The position numbers were made by a program, and so were the translations under genes. A model generated the notes under the pieces. The model was not told the DNA's origin and did no database searches. It saw nothing but the letters and a program-made list of their open reading frames with translations. DNA of 64,000 nucleotides, from assembly GCA_964575845.1 (NCBI GenBank), contig CAZNSX010000005.1, forward strand, positions 62,001-126,000. Direction: 5' to 3'. Positions within the stretch are counted from its first letter, which is position 1. Each line of letters starts with the position of its first letter. Positions 61,733-64,000 of the stretch are shown one piece after another. Origin of the DNA: CAZNSX01 sp964575845 (GTDB lineage Bacteria > UBA8248 > CAZNSX01).

Positions 61733-63289
61733 TCAGTGCCTGAAGTGTCTCGTCCCTGTGAAGAGCATGGCAATGCCGTACTCCTCGGCGGCGGCAATGA
61801 CCTCCGCGTCCCGGCGGGAGCCTCCCGGCTGAATAATCGCCCGGATTCCCACTTTAGCAACAAGGTCGATGCTATCCCTGAATGGAAAGAAGGCATCACT
61901 AGCCAGAACCGCCCTCTCGACGGGAAGGATGACCTTATCTATTGCAAGCTTCACTGCATCCACCCGGCTCATCTGCCCTGCGCCTATCCCAACTGTGCCC
62001 TCCGTGTCAGCAAGGACAATTGCGTTTGACTTGACAAATTTCACGACCTTCCAGGCAATCTGAAGGGCCCTAAACTCATCCTCGGTCGGAGACCTCTTGG
62101 TAACGACGCGGAAGCTCTTGGGGTCATCGACCAGGGTGTCCTGCTCCTGAACGAGAACCCCACCCGGGATGGCCCTGAGGTCTTGCTCCCTGCTCATGAT
62201 TTCCCGAGTCTTGGCGAGGTCTCTCACCTCAAGAACCCTCAGGCCTTTCTTCCGGCCAAGGACTCCGAGAGCCCCTTCATCATAAGCAGGAGCGAGCAGA
62301 ACCTCGATGAAAACGGGCCCCAGGACTTCAGCCGCCTCCAGGTCGAGTGAGCGATTAAAAGCCACTATTCCGCCATAGGCAGAAGCCGGGTCGGCGGCCA
62401 GGGCGCGGCGGAAAGCCGAGGGAGGGCTCACGCCAAGGCCGACCCCCGAAGGGTTCATGTGCTTAACGATGACAGAGGTCACCTCATCGAAAGCGGCCGC
62501 AATCTCAATGGCCGCTCCCGCATCGAGGATGTTATTGTAAGAGAGCTCCTTACCCTGAAGCTTCCTGGCCCCTGAGAGTAAGGCCCCTTCCCCTCCGTCC
62601 CGGCAATATAGAGCTCCCCTCTGCTGGGGGTTTTCGCCATATCGGAGGGTCAGCTTTCGCTTGAGATTGAGAGTTAAGGTTTCGGGAAGCTCCCCTTCTT
62701 CAAGGCCCTGTGAGAGGTAGCGATGGATTAGGCTGTCATAGTCGGCTGTCATGTTGAAGGCCTTGGCAGCGAGCCTGCGCCTCATCTCAAGGGAAACGCC
62801 TCCCCTGGATTTTAGCTCTTCCAGCAAGGGGCCGTAGTCCTCAGGGTCATATAGGACGACCACCTCCTGGAAATTCTTGGCCCCAGCCCTTAGAAGCGCC
62901 GAACCGCCGATGTCTATCTGCTCGAGAGCCGCCTCAAGATTTTCCTCGTCCCGGAGCGCGACCTCGGCAAAGGGATAGAGGTTTACCACCACGAGGTCGA
63001 TGGGGAGGATTCCCAAGTGGGCCATCTCCTCCCGGTGGATGGAGCGCCGCGCCAAAATTCCTCCCAAGAGCTTAGGATGCAGGGTTTTTACCCTTCCTCC
63101 TAAGAACTCCTCCTGCCCAGTATAAGAGCTCAGGAGGCCAATGGGAATTCCCGCATCTTTAAGGACTTTTGCCGTTCCAGCCGTGGCGAGAAGCTCGACG
63201 CCCATCCCTGCGAGAGCTCCGGCCAGGGTGACAATGCCCTCCTTATTAAAGACGCTCAGAAGGGCACGCTCTATCTTGGGGGTGCTCAA
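61733..63289 (-). CDS. purH: Bifunctional AICAR formyltransferase/IMP cyclohydrolase
   Basis: A 518-residue enzyme for the last two steps of IMP synthesis. The N-terminal IMP cyclohydrolase part shows RALLSVFNKEGIVTLAGAL, SSYTGQEEFLGGRVKTLHPK and VVNLYPF; the C-terminal AICAR transformylase part has LSYNNILDAGAAIE, VKHMNPSGVGLG (often KHxNPCG), VGIGAGQMSRVDAV, SDAFFPFRD and QPGGSRRDAEVI. It starts at TTG 63289, just downstream of the enoyl-CoA hydratase gene (12 bp). The length is normal. Confidence 0.94.
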   Translation of the reverse strand: MSTPKIERALLSVFNKEGIVTLAGALAGMGVELLATAGTAKVLKDAGIPIGLLSSYTGQEEFLGGRVKTLHPKLLGGILARRSIHREEMAHLGILPIDLVVVNLYPFAEVALRDEENLEAALEQIDIGGSALLRAGAKNFQEVVVLYDPEDYGPLLEELKSRGGVSLEMRRRLAAKAFNMTADYDSLIHRYLSQGLEEGELPETLTLNLKRKLTLRYGENPQQRGALYCRDGGEGALLSGARKLQGKELSYNNILDAGAAIEIAAAFDEVTSVIVKHMNPSGVGLGVSPPSAFRRALAADPASAYGGIVAFNRSLDLEAAEVLGPVFIEVLLAPAYDEGALGVLGRKKGLRVLEVRDLAKTREIMSREQDLRAIPGGVLVQEQDTLVDDPKSFRVVTKRSPTEDEFRALQIAWKVVKFVKSNAIVLADTEGTVGIGAGQMSRVDAVKLAIDKVILPVERAVLASDAFFPFRDSIDLVAKVGIRAIIQPGGSRRDAEVIAAAEEYGIAMLFTGTRHFRH

Positions 63290-63301
63290 GAGGGTCTCGC
63301 C

Positions 63302-64000
63302 TCACTCCCCCCAAAAGCGTGGTTTTCGCTTCTCCAGAAAGGCCTGCATTCCTTCTCGGAAATCCCTGCTGGTGAAGCCCTCGATCCTCATGGCCCTCGC
63401 CCTCTCCAACACCTCGGGGGATTCCGGCGCAAGGCAGAGGGAGACCATACTCTTGGCATTTCGGACAGAGAGGGGAGCGTTTCCTGCGATTTGGGAGGCA
63501 ATCTTGTGGGTAAAAGGCTCCAGCTCCTCCATGGGAAGGACCCGGTTGACAAGCCCCATGCGGAGCGCCTCTTGGGCATCGAAGGCTCTCCCTGTCATCA
63601 GAAGCTCCTTTGTGAAGGCGGGCCCTATGAGGCGAAGGAGGCGTTTTACGGAGTAGTAAGGCGTGACGATGCCAAGCCTGGCCGAGGGGACTCCGAAGTG
63701 GGCATTTTCCCCGGCAAATCTCAAGTCGCAGGAGATGGCCAGAATCCCGGCCCCCCCCATGGCCCAGCCGAAGATCATGGCGATGGAGGGCTTTGTCAGG
63801 CGCTCGATGCCCTCCCAGGCGGCCTCCACAAGCTCAGTATGGCGCGCGGCCGTTTCTGGTTCAGCGAACTCGCGGTACTCGCTTATATCCTGGCCCGAGG
63901 CGAAGGCCTCCCTCCCAGAGCCCCGGATGATGACCACCCCGACGGCCGGGTCTTCATCAAAAGAGCTCACAATGCCAGGGATTTCCCGCCACATGCTCTC
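63302..64000 (-). CDS. Enoyl-CoA hydratase/isomerase family protein, N-terminus beyond the window
   Basis: A crotonase-fold protein read from the right edge to the stop at 63302. SGREAFASGQDISEYREF contains the first oxyanion-hole region, MIFGWAMGGAGILAISCDLRFAG the second oxyanion-hole/helix, and FGVPSARLGIVTPYYSVKRLLRLIG the following block. The late segment AQEALRMGLVNRVLP is also typical. The expected N-terminal 30-40 residues (the LNRPxxxNAL block) lie outside. Several crotonase reactions are possible; hydration of enoyl-CoA is the default. It probably shares a transcript with purH. Confidence 0.85.
   Translation of the reverse strand, partial: ESMWREIPGIVSSFDEDPAVGVVIIRGSGREAFASGQDISEYREFAEPETAARHTELVEAAWEGIERLTKPSIAMIFGWAMGGAGILAISCDLRFAGENAHFGVPSARLGIVTPYYSVKRLLRLIGPAFTKELLMTGRAFDAQEALRMGLVNRVLPMEELEPFTHKIASQIAGNAPLSVRNAKSMVSLCLAPESPEVLERARAMRIEGFTSRDFREGMQAFLEKRKPRFWGE

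Overview
The window is a dense, GC-rich bacterial chromosome segment with short intergenic gaps and operons on both strands. Lipoprotein signals, a TRAP-TAXI transporter and a small-subunit MscS channel suggest a free-living bacterium with a Gram-negative type envelope. I cannot fix the phylum; the gene mix resembles uncultured Deltaproteobacteria-like, Tectomicrobia-like or Rokubacteria-like genomes (inference only). The organism uses selenocysteine: a complete selC tRNA-Sec(UCA) lies at 6355-6451, and two genes are split by an in-frame UGA followed by a hairpin at the distance and with the loop expected of a bacterial SECIS. They are an exported rhodanese (48733-49143) and a glutaredoxin (61013-61267).

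Layout. 1-2731: the end of a peptide-type ABC binding protein, a 2-hydroxyacid dehydrogenase and a class IV aminotransferase. 2784-7000: a decayed mobile region with a broken IS256-family element, a frameshifted PrimPol-like primase, a nonsense-mutated HTH/excisionase, a frameshifted tyrosine integrase reading into selC, and a second ruined integrase beyond it. 7320-19455: a metallo-beta-lactamase-fold protein, then a long minus-strand catabolic block (hydantoinase-like, alpha/beta hydrolase, ACMSD-like and M20 hydrolases, fused TRAP permease, cupin, TAXI receptor, creatininase-family hydrolase, HIBADH-like dehydrogenase). 20699-27418: a plus-strand peptide ABC unit (binding protein and two permeases, no ATPase) flanked by two divergent M20-fold paralogues. 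27724-34561: a creatinase-like M24 protein, an SDR, a SlyD-like FKBP and a 2-oxoacid dehydrogenase E1a-E1b-E2 operon. 35148-43094: a second creatininase-family protein, K+ channel, polA, a protein phosphatase and rnr. 43316-46115: a small membrane protein, a lipoprotein with ten 42-residue TPRs, and another lipoprotein.

46617-49276: smpB and the tmRNA gene ssrA. A second copy of the 3' end of ssrA lies 1.7 kb downstream, so a DMT transporter and the selenoprotein rhodanese are bracketed as in an integrated island. 49308-52541: an MscS channel and an apparent cysteate synthase plus sulfopyruvate decarboxylase operon (front end of the archaeal-type coenzyme M route), with a broken partial copy of the decarboxylase beta gene nearby. 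52944-64000: acyl-CoA dehydrogenase, a HypE/AIR-synthase-like and HAD pair, tRNA-Phe, a peptidase-MA/TPR protein, a folate cluster (PTPS-III-like, folP, folC), the selenoprotein glutaredoxin, purH and a truncated enoyl-CoA hydratase.

The most notable content is the selenocysteine set (tRNA plus two UGA-recoded genes), the two RNA genes used as apparent integration targets (selC and ssrA), and the sulfonate-biosynthesis operon.
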